Position numbers and translations under genes: made by a program
DNA from: Tubiluchus corallicola
Taxonomy: Eukaryota > Priapulida > Priapulimorpha > Priapulimorphida > Tubiluchidae
Direction: 5' to 3'
NCBI GenBank assembly: GCA_030141605.1
Contig: JAQGDQ010000366.1
Span: forward strand, 124,537 to 155,536
Length of the DNA stretch: 31,000 bases
Part shown: one piece after another, positions 18,993-30,400 of the stretch
How the letters are laid out: every line of letters starts with the position of its first letter
How positions within the stretch are numbered: position 1 is the first letter of the stretch
The notes under the pieces: model-generated
The model's input: only the letters and a program-made list of their open reading frames with translations
Told to the model about the DNA's origin: nothing
Database searches by the model: none

Positions 18993-19953
18993 GCAAATGC
19001 ACTCATATCTTGGTTTCCCGGACAAAAGTGGGTCCGAATTTGCTGATTGTCTGTATTTTCCGATACTAAGCTGATACATTAGGCACCGTGTATTAGGCTC
19101 ACGGTAATGTAGAATCAATCGTTTAATTGTCTCAAAAACGTCTAGTACGGGCCACTCCTGACTTATGAGACTCACAGTAATGTAGAATCAATCGTCTAAT
19201 TGTCTCAAAAACGTCTAGTACAGGCCACTCCTGACATATTAGACTCACAGTAATATAGAATCAATCGTCTAATTGTCTCAAAAACGTCTAGTACGGGCCG
19301 CTCCTATGCAAAAGTGAATAAAAACTGTCGGCAATTGACTCAAATAATTCTGCATAATTGATTCTATAGTTTTCTGCACATGCTTAAATAAGATACTTTT
19401 CTGTACTAATAAGCTCTTGCTATTTTTATGTCGTCTTACTTCGCTTTTGTGCACTAGAATATACGTAGAAACATTCATATTAAGTACAGTTTGTTTGTAA
19501 GCAAGGTTTATCGTGTGCTAATAATTGTGCTGGCCTAGCTGTTTTGCCTAGAATCTGTGTGATCTGCTTGTACACTGCACTTAACCTCATTACCTAAGAA
19601 TTTCTGGAAGCTAAACATTTACAGTGATACGAGTGCGTACTATGCTGTTTTGTCCGTTAATCTGCCGTTAGAACAGTTGTAATCACTTGTGCAGTGGTTT
19701 GCTTTTTTAACTCTTGCTGCTTTTCACAGAATGTTTAATCAGTAAACTGTTGCTGCTATGCTAAGGGTGTGGGTACTGTACATTTATCTGCCAGTATTCC
19801 TTACATGCGTATAAAAATCATAGCGCAATGGTCAGCTCGCAAAACGACGGACGGCATCCTTAATATGCGGGACTTTAACGGACCAGATTTCTCCGATTCT
19901 TCCGATATCCGTAAAAGCGTGCTTCGGCAAGCCGAGATATGAGTGTAGTGCAA
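18993..19953. mobile_element. DNA transposon-like element of about 960 bp sharing its interior with 2755-3604
   Basis: The left end TGCAAATGCACTCATATCTT and the right end in reverse complement TTGCACTACACTCATATCTC give imperfect TIRs of about 34 bp. The interior (19307-19620) is clearly homologous to about 2830-3150 of the other element, for example CAATTGACTCAAATAA and TTTCTGGAAGCTAAACATTTA-like sequence. Its termini differ from that element's. No transposase frame is present. Target duplication is not clear. Confidence 0.6.
19095..19307. repeat. 73-bp tandem repeat, three copies
   Basis: AGRCTCACRGTAATRTAGAA begins at 19095, 19168 and 19241, each followed by TCAATCGTYTAATTGTCTCA and ACGTCTAGTACRGGCC. 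The unit resembles the tip region of the element at 2755 (AATAGACTCACAGTTAATAG), suggesting that subterminal sequence was amplified. Confidence 0.92.
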
Positions 19954-19955
19954 TT

Positions 19956-20155
19956 ATATACCTGCAACGTTTTTTTAACTTGCCCACAGATGGCAGACAA
20001 AAGAAAGTCACTCGGTCGCCATAGCAACGCCAACTTTACTAATGCCCAGTCCACACCATGTAGCTAGAAGCTAAAGCTGAACAATGCACACAGTGGGCTA
20101 CCTCTCACTAACGCCATGACAACCTATTGTTCCAACTAAACTGGCTTCCTGCTGT
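19956..20155 (-). repeat. Dispersed repeat, copy B (inverted partner at 1317-1505)
   Basis: This is the reverse complement of copy A. CGCCATAGCAACGCCAACTT and CCATGACAACCTATTGTTCC are its best preserved parts. It directly adjoins the right end of the element at 18993-19953, so both may have been moved together. From 20155 to 20683 I see nothing recognisable. Confidence 0.7.
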
Positions 20156-20687
20156 TGGCTGTTTGTGTCCAAATATGTAGAACCAACCCGTAAGAAAAGG
20201 GCTTCGCTTAATGTGCAAAACAGCTTAAAACCTTTGTTAAATTTACTCAAAATGCACAAAACTCAGAAAAAATCTTGATATAAAAATGTGACCATCACAA
20301 AGCTTAACTGTCGCTCTTAAGAGATGCATTGGCTGTTTTTATCTGTAACATGCTTATTCTAAGGAGATTACCACTATTGCTTAAAAACTGAAATTTCTGA
20401 ATGGTCTGCAAATTAATCGGGCACAGCAATGACTTGTAATTTGTACTATTTACATGTCGCATGTTAAAGGACCTCGTCAGCAAATAGTTTAATTACTATT
20501 TATGTTTTTATACTTGCTGTAGTTAGCATGGGTGAGTGTATAACAGGTTTTGTCTCTACAATGTTAACAATTTAGTAATCAGCAGTCATATTCCTTATAA
20601 AGGTGCATCTCTTCTGGCCTAGACACCTGTAAGTTGATAGACTATAGTTAATCATTTACGGATCGTAACTCTAAGATTTCCGGTTAA

Positions 20688-21828
20688 CTCTCGGCCTCCG
20701 CAAATGGGGTTCAAAAACACCCGAAGCGCGTTCATTTAGCTATGGATATGATTTTGCCCCAAAACCGCCGGTACCTCTCCTTTTCTGTGTTTAAATGATT
20801 ATCCGTCATTATTACCCTTCATACATAAATGACGAGATTTGATGACAATTACATGAAGAATGACAAATTATGTAGAGAAACTCTAAACCCCTCCTCCAGA
20901 TGGCGAGCTAAATAGAAGGCAGAAAGTCAACCCTTCTATACATAAACGACAAGATTTGATGACAATTACATAAAGAATAACACATTATATAGTGAAATAC
21001 GATTTTTTATGTTACAAAAGGACATGTTCACAGCACTGTTAAACAATATGACAGTGACGCTACCAATGTCTTATGTACTGCAGTTCAGTTTGTGCGAAGC
21101 TCAATTATTTATTTACAAATTGCCCAGTATATATATTGCATTTTGAGTTAGACGAAGTAAATTGCATGTATTTTGATTAAATGGACCATCATTTTTTAGT
21201 TGAGTTAGGCGAAATTTTGAGTTAAGCGATGTTTTCTGTGAGAAAAAGTGATTTTCCCCAGTCGGCTGAAATTCTTTGAGTTATGCGATTTTTAGCTACG
21301 TGGAGTTTACTGTAGCATAAAATTTCATTTCTGGAAATTTTTTGTTCTCAACACTAACACACCCAGTTTAACTTCAGAAGTCATTTAACTTCTTGCGCAC
21401 CGTCCATGTAATTGTTTCACCCCAGTGCCAGTATTGCCATCATTATCGTCGTCATGATCATCATCATTATTGACTGTTTTCATTATCTATAAGTAAGAAT
21501 CAGAAAGTGAACAAATGTTTAATGTTTAATGTGTCAGCTGGCATTGAAATTCGCCATGTTTGTCGAAAATGGCCTATTAGGCTTTGGTGTGGCATAATTA
21601 AGTAAAGTAACACCTTTCACTAAGAGAAAATATGACTTGTGAAGATCATCGTATGTTTCTTATGTGTAAACTTAATACAGCAATACAAAAATAGAGCAAA
21701 ATAGTCAAAGATGTGGCGTAGGTTTAGTCGCCAACGGAAGCGTTTTTTCTGTATTTTATGCACGTGATGCGATTACAAATCCATTGCTGGTATTAGCGCG
21801 ACCACGAAATATTTCCGGCGGCCGAGGG
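20688..21828. mobile_element. piggyBac-like TTAA element, 1141 bp, apparently nested
   Basis: TTAA at 20684-20687 and 21829-21832 flank ends CTCTCGGCCTCCGCAAAT and, in reverse complement, CCCTCGGCCGCCGGAAAT. TTAA targets with CCC-type tips fit piggyBac-type elements. Inside are an imperfect direct repeat (ATACATAAAYGACRAGATTT near 20821 and 20939) and, at about 21225-21314, a separate TA-flanked end (in reverse complement CAGTAAACTCCACGTAGCTA) with GAGTTA.GCGA motifs, apparently a fragment of a pogo-like element. No transposase is recognised. Confidence 0.7.
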
Positions 21829-22033
21829 TTAACAATTGAATGACCCGTTGCGGTGTGAACGTTGGCACTGGACTTGACCGACATGCATGAAACGTGAAAG
21901 AATGTTGGCTTGGTCACTTTTCTTTCAGTTGAGATTAGTTCTACTAATTCTTTTCTTTCGAGTGAGTTTCATTCTGAAGATTCTGTAATTGTTGGTCTTT
22001 AGAGTAGTATGTGATTGTGACTGCATAGTCGTG

Positions 22034-22044
22034 CCCCCCCCCCC
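22034..22044 (+). repeat. Homopolymer C tract
   Basis: Eleven consecutive C bases, preceded by GTG and followed by GGTTCG. It is a likely length-error site in sequencing. The surrounding 21830-22220 shows nothing else. Confidence 0.9.
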
Positions 22045-22224
22045 GGTTCGAAACATGACAATCATTTCATCTTGCAAAGTATTATGTTTTACACGCTTGT
22101 GGCAAAATTTTTATTGTAATTTCTTTATACACTTACTCTTCTTCTGTTGTTTTTGAACGGTTTACTTATTGAAATGGCATTTAACCCTGACGACTTGTGA
22201 CTACCATGACATGTTGTAAGTTAA

Positions 22225-22772
22225 AGGAAAAGTCAAGCCTTTGGGAGGTTAGGCTTATTTCATTGTTCGGAAAATAGTAAGTAATAAAATGTAATAAAAG
22301 TAATAATAGTAAGAAAATTAGTAATAGAAGGGCGGTAAGCGCCTCGCATAACTAGTAAAATCAGTTTAAAATCACGATCACTTCATGCTTGTGTGCTCCC
22401 ATTTTGAGCACCCTTTTCCACCAGTGACATCAGAACGGCAACTCACTGTCAATTTCCATCAAAAAGTACGTTTTTAGAAAAAAATAGGAAGCAGTGTTTT
22501 TGCACGAGCGTTCGGTAAGCTGCAGAAGTTTGAATTAGTTTAAGCATCAAGTGCTTGCAATGCGCTTACAATGTGCAACAAAGTCCACCAGTTATGTCAC
22601 AATTTTCACTGAATGGCGGTTACCACCGCGCCTTAAAATTCCTACATAGCGGTAATACAAATTAACTTTGTACTTTAAAGACAGCTTTTTGAAAATTTCT
22701 TTGCTATGTTTTTCCACGTTGAAGTGATAGCAGTGTAATAAACCCAACGTGCAAAACGACTTGTCCTTTCCT
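22225..22772. mobile_element. TTAA-flanked MITE, 548 bp
   Basis: TTAA at 22221-22224 and 22773-22776 bracket ends AGGAAAAGTCAAGCC and, in reverse complement, AGGAAAGGACAAGTC. Tips and length match the element at 17801-18344, though interiors are only weakly alike. No ORF of note. Confidence 0.75.
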
Positions 22773-22779
22773 TTAATAT

Positions 22780-23377
22780 TCTCTTTGTATGATATGCGGT
22801 TACTAAAACATGCGTAGACGACATGTATGATATCTCTACATACGATGTATTTATCGTTTACTACTTCAATTACCCGTGCACACTGATGTCAGTCGTGTCG
22901 AAATCTTTTTGCAGTTAATGCATTGCGTACGAATCTATGTTGCGCGTTCAGCTGGCGTTTGAACCGTACCACCGTTCATCTGTTCTTCTGCTTGTAAGTG
23001 TGCATTTTTAATTAGAGCATGCAAGTTTGAAATATCCCTTGAATTACTGTGTAATACGAGACACATGCTCTCATTTTATTAGTATTTAAGCTTCCTTCTT
23101 GTGTTTCCATAATTATTATTTTTGTCCCTGTGAGATGAACGCAGAAAAGATATACTGATTGTAGATAAGATATTCGTTGGTTTTACTAAGTTGAGCGACT
23201 ACTTCCGTTGTGTATAGTTTTATTATGTCATGCGGATCTGTCATTTGTAACTAATAGCTTGCTACCTTAGTGTAACTCTGCAAGTTTTAAGCATTCTGGG
23301 AAGGTCACGTGATGTGCATAGCAAAATTGCTTTCTAGTCTACGCGAGCCGCGGCTCTGCGCCTGGTTGATGACTTAT
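22780..23377. other. Intergenic, nothing recognised
   Basis: AT-rich single-copy-looking sequence. A 60-codon plus frame starting at 23309 runs into the MITE at 23378 and is not a credible gene. Confidence 0.4.
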
Positions 23378-23691
23378 GGCGTGTTTAGACTAGCGAGTTT
23401 TCTCTCTGACAGCAAACTTGAAAATGTGAACTGCTTTGCGAGTTACTGTCGGCAGGTTATCACAAACTGTCCGACAGTTGCTGTGAGTTAATTTGCCGTT
23501 TAGTGTGAACGTTTTGGCGAGTTTATTTACTGTCCAGTGTGAACACCTTGTTGAGTTACTCTCGACACTTCTCAAGAATTAAGTGTCATCTCACAGTTAC
23601 TGCCAGAGAGTAACTCACAGTAAGTTTTGCTGTCTAGTGTGAACACGCTTGCAAGTTACTTGGTGAGAAAACTCGCTAGTCTGAACTCGCC
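23378..23691. mobile_element. MITE, simple copy of the family expanded at 9692-11324
   Basis: The left end GGCGTGTTTAGACTAGCGAG and the right end in reverse complement GGCGAGTTCAGACTAGCGAG form 27-bp TIRs with two mismatches. Subterminal TTACTGTCSRSCAG-like and TAGTGTGAACRC motifs recur within it, the same vocabulary as the 122-bp array. At 314 bp it is probably close to the ancestral structure. Confidence 0.85.
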
Positions 23692-23699
23692 ATTAGTGT

Positions 23700-25440
23700 A
23701 ACATTATGATGTCATACATTTATTCGATTGCATAGGTCTGTATTAATATTAATGGTTATTTTACGAATAATAATAATTATTTATAAACTAAATGAGTATT
23801 TGCAAGATGGGCGAATACGTAACGATTGTTTTTTGTCACATTCTGTGTGTAATAGAGATTGTACATTAGCACATGTGATGTATAATGTTTGAAATCTTAG
23901 TAGGAAGTGAACTTCCAAGCAAGTAGGTGATTTTATCTTGTTAAGATTTGTGTGTGAAGAATGCCAGAATGAAAAATTTGTCGTTCGTCTTTAGGCACAC
24001 TTCCAACTTTTTAACTCAACAAAAATCGTGCGTCATGCGCACCTTCTTTTGTCGGCCAATTTTTTGGATGCGCGAAGAAAGAGTATTTCGGATGCCTTTT
24101 GTTGTGAAACTGTTTTGATTTTTTTTCCGGTCTGGCAAAAAATTTTGATAAAATGCAAAGAAAACAGACTTTTTTAGGCTTGGCAGTTGACACTGTATGA
24201 AAACAAATTTGTAGAGCGTGAATCCGAATCTTGGCTGTGTGCCAAAAAGAAAGAGAAACCAGCTAGATGACTTAAGTGAACTAGCGATGCTTGATATTAT
24301 TCCAAAAGAACAAAATGTTAGGTAAGATTGTCCTGAGATTCAAAAGACAACATTGTGGCACCACCTGTGGCCAAAAATTAAAGATTCGACATTAGAACAG
24401 TATTCCTTATGAAACGAGTTGCAGCATTCGTTATGAAGCATCGTAGGAAACGAAAGGAATTTTCCATTTTGGCATTCTTATCTGTTCACTAGACATTCCG
24501 TTGTTGTTACTATGTGATGTGTAATGGTTACTCCAAAGTATCTTAATGGTAGTATAGATTTAAATGGACCAGTGTCTCAATCATTATCTAGTATTAATTA
24601 AATAAATTATTACCTTGAACAAAGTGTATGATCTTGAACATTGACATGGTTTACTTTAAAGCTCATTAATACATGTTATATATGTGTGCTTGCTGACCAA
24701 AACCGTCCACAAGTCGGCATAGTTAAAATCACGTTATACTTCATAGTAGACTGCACCAAAAATTTGGTCAAATGTCAATTTTTTGTTTTTATAAAAACAA
24801 ACGTTAAACATATTGAACTTTATATTCTAGTAAGAATATATCAAGAAAATATTAAAAAATACTAAAAATTTAATTTTGTAACCCCCTGCCCACTTTTCTA
24901 GATAGAAACTAAAATTGCAATTGTGAAACTCGTATTTTCAAACTCTGACAGTAACTCGTGGAAGCAGTAATTTTGCTTCTGGTTTTTTCTGTTGCCAAGC
25001 CTAGATCTTCGTCAGGAAGAGCCATCTACCGGATTTAAACGTAACTTCAACTTGTTCTTGCAAAGTCCGTAGCAACCAACATTTGTACGGTTGTTAAGTG
25101 TTTTGTAGAAACGCCACAAAAAACAATGGCTGACTTTAACAGTGATTTTCTCAAGATTATGTTTTTCAGGTCGCAGCCTGCACCTCAACTTCATCTCAGC
25201 TTAGCAATAACACAGAGCAATGAGCTTCATATCAAAATGATCCTTATGAAATGGAGATTAAGGATATGTGAATAACTAGAAAAACTTAATTACCGACTTA
25301 TGGACAATAAAACGCATTTTTCATGTGGCAACATGTCTTAAAATCGGTACATACTAGTGTTTTATATGTGTCAACTAAAAATCACAAAGTCTGTAGCATA
25401 GTGGCATGTGCCAGAAAGAAAAGAACTTCAACTATTTCGA
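23700..25440. other. Intergenic, no gene or clear element
   Basis: This is AT-rich sequence between the last MITE and the probable end of the minus-strand gene. Frames of 60-74 codons (such as 24641-24865 plus and 25012-25194 minus) have low complexity or no recognisable features. A trace of the 23378 family vocabulary (CTCTGACAGTAACTCGTGG) occurs near 24943. Confidence 0.4.
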
Positions 25441-25450
25441 ATAATACAAA

Positions 25451-26090
25451 TTTAATTCAGTATTTACAAGAGTTCAAAATTAAGTTGCTGTAAATAATGT
25501 CATCTAACATCGTACATAACGCAAGCACAAAATCAAAAGCATGATAATTACGTACAAACTACATTACAATGGAAGCCAGGGTCAAAGTGAGCTAAAGCCC
25601 AACAAGGAAAACTATATTGTGTGCATTTGAATACTGTCAACTTGGGACGTACTAGGATTAAACAAGAAATAATACCAATTTACAATAACCACTTCACAGT
25701 AAAAACTGGCCAAGCTGTTCAGCATATTAAATAGTGTTAAGCTTCTAAAGCTAACATTTGGGGCTAACAAACATAAATTATTATCAATCTATAAAGACGT
25801 TCATAAGCAATATGACAAACCTTCAACTTTACCAAAATTATGTTTACATCAAGTGAAATTCATGACTAACTTATGAATTGCTACCTAGGCTCTCAATAAT
25901 AACAATACCGTCAAATGAGCACAAATAAACGTGTGGCATTCAGTATTAACGTGTACAAAACGTTGCAAAAAGCAAAAGAAAAACGCTGTCGGTTCATTAT
26001 TTACACAAAGTTACATCTAATTATCTCAAATGTACATTAATCAACGGCGTATGCAACAATGGGGACAATATAAGCAAAAATCATCAACTA
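25451..26090 (-). other. Probable 3' UTR of the ZC3H4/6-like gene, with possible ATTAAA signal at 25451-25456
   Basis: Downstream of the stop codon on the minus strand there is no canonical AATAAA that I can see up to about 25440. The variant signal ATTAAA occurs at 25456-25451. The end of the transcript is therefore only a guess. The stretch is AT-rich and shows no repeat or ORF of note. Confidence 0.3.
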
Positions 26091-27440
26091 TTACAAGAAC
26101 GGCGACGCTGTGGGGTCCACGCTTTTAAACACGTCACTAAGCGGCAATTCTGGCAACGGAACGTCAATAACTTGTTTGCTGTCTTTGGAGGCGACCACCT
26201 CAGGCGCCGCCGATGTCTGTTGCGCTTCGGGTTGAGACTGAGTTGTGTCACCGCCTGCTGAGCTCGGTTTCCTTGAAATGGGCGACTGGTTACCCGGGCT
26301 ACTACTGGAATGTTTCTCGGCTAGTCTGCGAGGCAAAGCACCGTACGTTTCCGTTTCCGTCTCTGTATCGAACATTGCGAGCGGAGACGAGTATCTCATT
26401 GACCTGGACTTGTTTTCGTCTTTAGACGCGTCCATTTCTTTTGAAGATTTCCTCTTGCGTGAGGAGACTGGTTTGCTCTCTTCTGAGTTTGCGTTTGCGT
26501 CTTGACTAGGCGACTTAACGGAACTACTTTCCCCGCCTGGAACACTTGTCTGCTTCACGTCAGTTGGCTGAAGTGAATTTGTTGATTGTACTTCATGCTC
26601 TGTGGAATTCTCATGCGACACATTTGCATCGAGTGTTTTCGCGACAAGCACGGTTGTTGTTATCGCTTCGTGGATTTCCATTTCCGAAAAGTTCCGAGCG
26701 AATGGCACTCGGCTTTCGGTAGTGAGACTCGTGGCTACAGGTGGCGACACCTCACCATGCATCGATCGGTGCTCGGATTTGTGCTGACTAGAACTCTTAG
26801 TTTTTTGGTCGTGTCTGCTGCTACCACCTGAAAGTCGTCTTTGTTCTGATCGTCCAGACCTTGATTTGCTGTCATTGAGGATGGGCAGCTTAATATCCGG
26901 CAGAGTCGGCATACCGCTTAGAGAGGTGCCGATGGGAATATTTGCAGCAAGTGAGTTTGACGGTAGAGGCGACTCCTTCAAAAGTTTTTCAACTCGTGGG
27001 TCGTTTACTAACGCGGGATCTGCATCTTTTTTCAAGACCATTTTCCTACGGAAAGCGTCACGGTCGTTGATAACATCGACCAATCTTAAATTGAGCTTGC
27101 CTTCGCCGCTAGGTCTGCGTTCTGTGCCGGAAGAGCGATGAACGCCCGAAGAACTGCTAGAGCTTCGCTTGTCTCTTCTCGAGGGAGACGGTTGAGCAAA
27201 CGCTAGCTCACGCAGGTCGACGTCTTCTGACTTTTTAGCCCGCGGATCCGCCCTCATATCGACGTCCCCCGCGGTGCCGACGCTGTTTGGAAGTACCGTC
27301 TGGAGGACAGGCATGGCATTCTGTGCTTGGTTGAGTTGTTTGCGGAGTGCGCTTAACATGCTGGCGACGTTAACGGCAGGTTGTGCGGGTGGGGTGGATG
27401 CCTGTTCTTGTCCAGGATCGTCACGGCTCCCTTCAGATGG
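26091..27440 (-). CDS. ZC3H4: ZC3H4/6-like terminal coding exon, ends DPTASPFL
   Basis: The exon has 449 codons plus stop. The acceptor TTTACTTTAG|CCA is in phase 0, so the coding exon starts 27 codons before the first Met seen here. The product is Ser-, Lys- and Glu-rich and probably disordered. Visible pieces are ADPRAKK, a helical/basic VDVINDRDAFRRKMVLKKDA, DPRVEKLLKESPLPSNSLAA, SGMPTLPDIKLPIL, a KRKSS basic patch that may be a nuclear signal, and the extreme tail LSDVFKSVDPTASPFL. The tail is almost the human ZC3H4/6 ending (LKEVFKTFDPTASPFC) and is the strongest identification. The exon is GC-richer than its surroundings. Confidence 0.95.
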   Translation of the reverse strand, partial: PSEGSRDDPGQEQASTPPAQPAVNVASMLSALRKQLNQAQNAMPVLQTVLPNSVGTAGDVDMRADPRAKKSEDVDLRELAFAQPSPSRRDKRSSSSSSGVHRSSGTERRPSGEGKLNLRLVDVINDRDAFRRKMVLKKDADPALVNDPRVEKLLKESPLPSNSLAANIPIGTSLSGMPTLPDIKLPILNDSKSRSGRSEQRRLSGGSSRHDQKTKSSSQHKSEHRSMHGEVSPPVATSLTTESRVPFARNFSEMEIHEAITTTVLVAKTLDANVSHENSTEHEVQSTNSLQPTDVKQTSVPGGESSSVKSPSQDANANSEESKPVSSRKRKSSKEMDASKDENKSRSMRYSSPLAMFDTETETETYGALPRRLAEKHSSSSPGNQSPISRKPSSAGGDTTQSQPEAQQTSAAPEVVASKDSKQVIDVPLPELPLSDVFKSVDPTASPFL

Positions 27441-30400
27441 CTAAAGTAAACAAATTGCCCTTTTTACACAAAGTTAAATCTAAGCAGAATTACATCTTTT
27501 CGAAGCAGACAAATGCAAGTTTAACTGTTGACACTGCATTTTTCCGCACTGTGCGGACGACTGTGCGGACACACATTATTACTGGCATGTAATAGTTCTT
27601 TTTCAAACTTCAAAATTTTAATTTATTGATTTAACACACATCATAATCACATTAATTGGCACACAATTTTGAATTACGTGAAAACGATCACTGTTATTAA
27701 AGAAATAATGAAGGGAGCCCTAAGAAGCCGTGCCTTATGACACACCACCCATAACTGTTTTTATAATAATTTTATGAAACAGTATATTTTAGTTGTTAGC
27801 AATTTTGTACACTACTATCCTAAGATAAAAAAACTACCGTTTGTTCCAAGGAAACATTACACTGTTGTGACCAAAGTTCTTATTTTAGAGTTACGTAGTT
27901 ATAAAAACAGATTTAAAAGAAACTTTATATTTTCGTTTAAAGATTGACAAGTGTTTTTCGATAATCTAACGTCTCGCGGAATATTATTCCACAAGGGGGC
28001 AATAAAACTTAATCAAATATTTCCTTATATCTGTGCAGTTGAATGAAATGATAATTTTTGTTTTGTCTAGCGCTATGAGAGTGAAGATCAGAATTTCGAA
28101 TGAAGTAGTCAGAAAGTAATTCTAGTTCAGAAAAGTTGCCAGACATTTTGCAATAAATACAGCCACCGTAATTTTCTGTTTCTAAAATTACACAAGAAAA
28201 AGTGCTCTACATTGCCTGTTATTTGAGCTGTGCTTATTGCTTGGTCATAGACGTATGAACGTATCAAGTAAAAAGAACAATATAGATATACAGTCGACCC
28301 TCGTTAAACCGGACCCCGTTAGCCCGGATATCGGATAAGACGGACGTCAACCGTGGTAAAGGAAACTGACCGATTTCCGACCGAGCCGGAGCGCTAAACA
28401 CAACACGGCTTACCAACTCACCACGAGCCATTGACGGGCCGAAGCCATTTTGTATTTAAACTGTTCAATAATTTCTTTATCCTCACAGGCTAACTATTTT
28501 AAAGTAATATACAGTATATAGTGCAATGTATATAGGCCTTATTAAGGTGATTATTCCTGTATAATATAGACCATATATAGGCATATCGAATAAATCGGAC
28601 AATCGGCTAAACCAGACCACCCCCCACCCACCAATTAGTCCGGTTTAACGAGGGTTTACTGTATATTTATTATCTGGGCAACAGTGGGATAGCTTACGTT
28701 TTCTTTGCGCACCTGTTGAAGAGTTGATGTTAGAGGTTTATCATCTCCATCTTCGTCACTCTCAGAGTACCACTCTGCAGCAGCATCTTTCGTCATTCTT
28801 TCTACATCTGCAATTAACACAAAATACTTTTTTTATTAATCTGTGAATAAAAAATTCTTATGTTACCACAGTCTTTTAGTAAAATTTGATTCATCAAGCT
28901 GTAAATCATTGACAAATTTATGCTCACCTGTTGCATCGGGGAAGTCTGGTGCTCCAGGTGGAGTTTCTCCTGCTGGTTCCTCATGCTCCTCTTTCAATTG
29001 TTGTTGCTGTTTAATTCTCAGAAACAGCTGGCGTTGTGTCACTGGCATATTGGCGAGTACCTCGTCATGTGTATCTGGCTTCTGCCTGTCCGAAGGTCCG
29101 CCCTCCAAGTGGTCAGTGCGACTGCGAGGCGATGCAAAACGCCCGGCCGTCTCGTCGCCTTCCCGTTGCTTCGAGTCGTGCGTGGTTTTGCCGCGGGGCA
29201 CACGAGGGTCGTTTCCGCCTCGCTGTCGGGGATCGTTGAGCTGACGAGAATCTCCGCTCTTGCCATCTTCTGCATCATTTTGCTGCACCAAACTCTGATC
29301 TGATGTGGTCTGATTAAGCCCTGCATTTCCCTTGGTCAGAACCTGAAGCAAATTCAGCCGTAGCTCTTCATTTATCGGCCCACCTTGTAATAACCCAGCT
29401 GCAGCTTGACTTAACAATGCCTGATTGTTCAAAAGGTTGGCATTCGGCAAGCCAAGACCTTGATTTGGCATTCTAGGGCCTTGATTTATAATTCGTGGAA
29501 CTTGGTTCATCAGACCAGGGGTTTGGTTCATTAAACTTGGCAACTGATTCATTATGCCAGGTCCTAGATTCAACATGTTGCCGGGGCCCTGATTCATAAT
29601 ACCGGGTCCCTGATTCATCAAGCCCGGACCCTGGTTCATCATTCTAGTTCCTTGATTCATCAGACCAGGGTTTTGATTCATTTGTCCAGGCCCTTGGTTC
29701 AGTGACCCCATTACTCGATTCATTGGACCGGGACCTTGATTCATTGGACCGGGACCTTGATTCAATGGACCTGGTCCTTGATTCATGAGTCCAAGACCTT
29801 GATTCATGTGCCCGGGGCCCTGGTTCAGACCAGAGCCTTGATTCATGCCGGGACCTTGATTCCTTATTTCCGGACTCGGAAAACCTAAAAAACGGAAATA
29901 ATATTTTACAATAACATAATAAATCAATCGATCAATTAATAAATCTCAATCTTTAATTATTATCAATAATCACATTAATCGGTGTCTGCTTACCACCGCC
30001 AGTGTGATTTCCAAAATCACCATCGGACTGGTCATTCCATCCTCTATCTTGATGCCTAAAGAAACCGTCTTGATGTCCTCTGCTGCCTCTACCTCTTCCA
30101 CGACCACTTCTGCCTCTTCCCCTAGCATCGTGGCCATCATCTCCACGCTTATCTCTTAAATTACTGTCGTTTTCTTTGTAAAATGACGGCCTACGTAAAC
30201 AACAAACATTTTTTCGTACTACGTCATTCATTTCATTTTTTTACAGTAAGCCTCTGGTGGCACTAAAATCAATATAATGAACAGAATTAAAACTTCAAAG
30301 ATGCTCAATTATTTTAGTGACAATGTCGGAATACAATGTTCTTGAAAGCTATCAGTATCCAGCAAAGTGTTTAATAAAACGTTAGAATAACAACGTAATC

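Noticed and set aside
26213-27141. Plus-strand frames opposite the terminal ZC3H4/6-like exon
   Set aside because: They are shadows of the GC-rich minus-strand coding exon, which has splice-phase and homology support.
29036-29326. Frames on both strands overlapping the MNQGPG exon
   Set aside because: They are out of frame with the conserved reading frame and have no splice or homology support.
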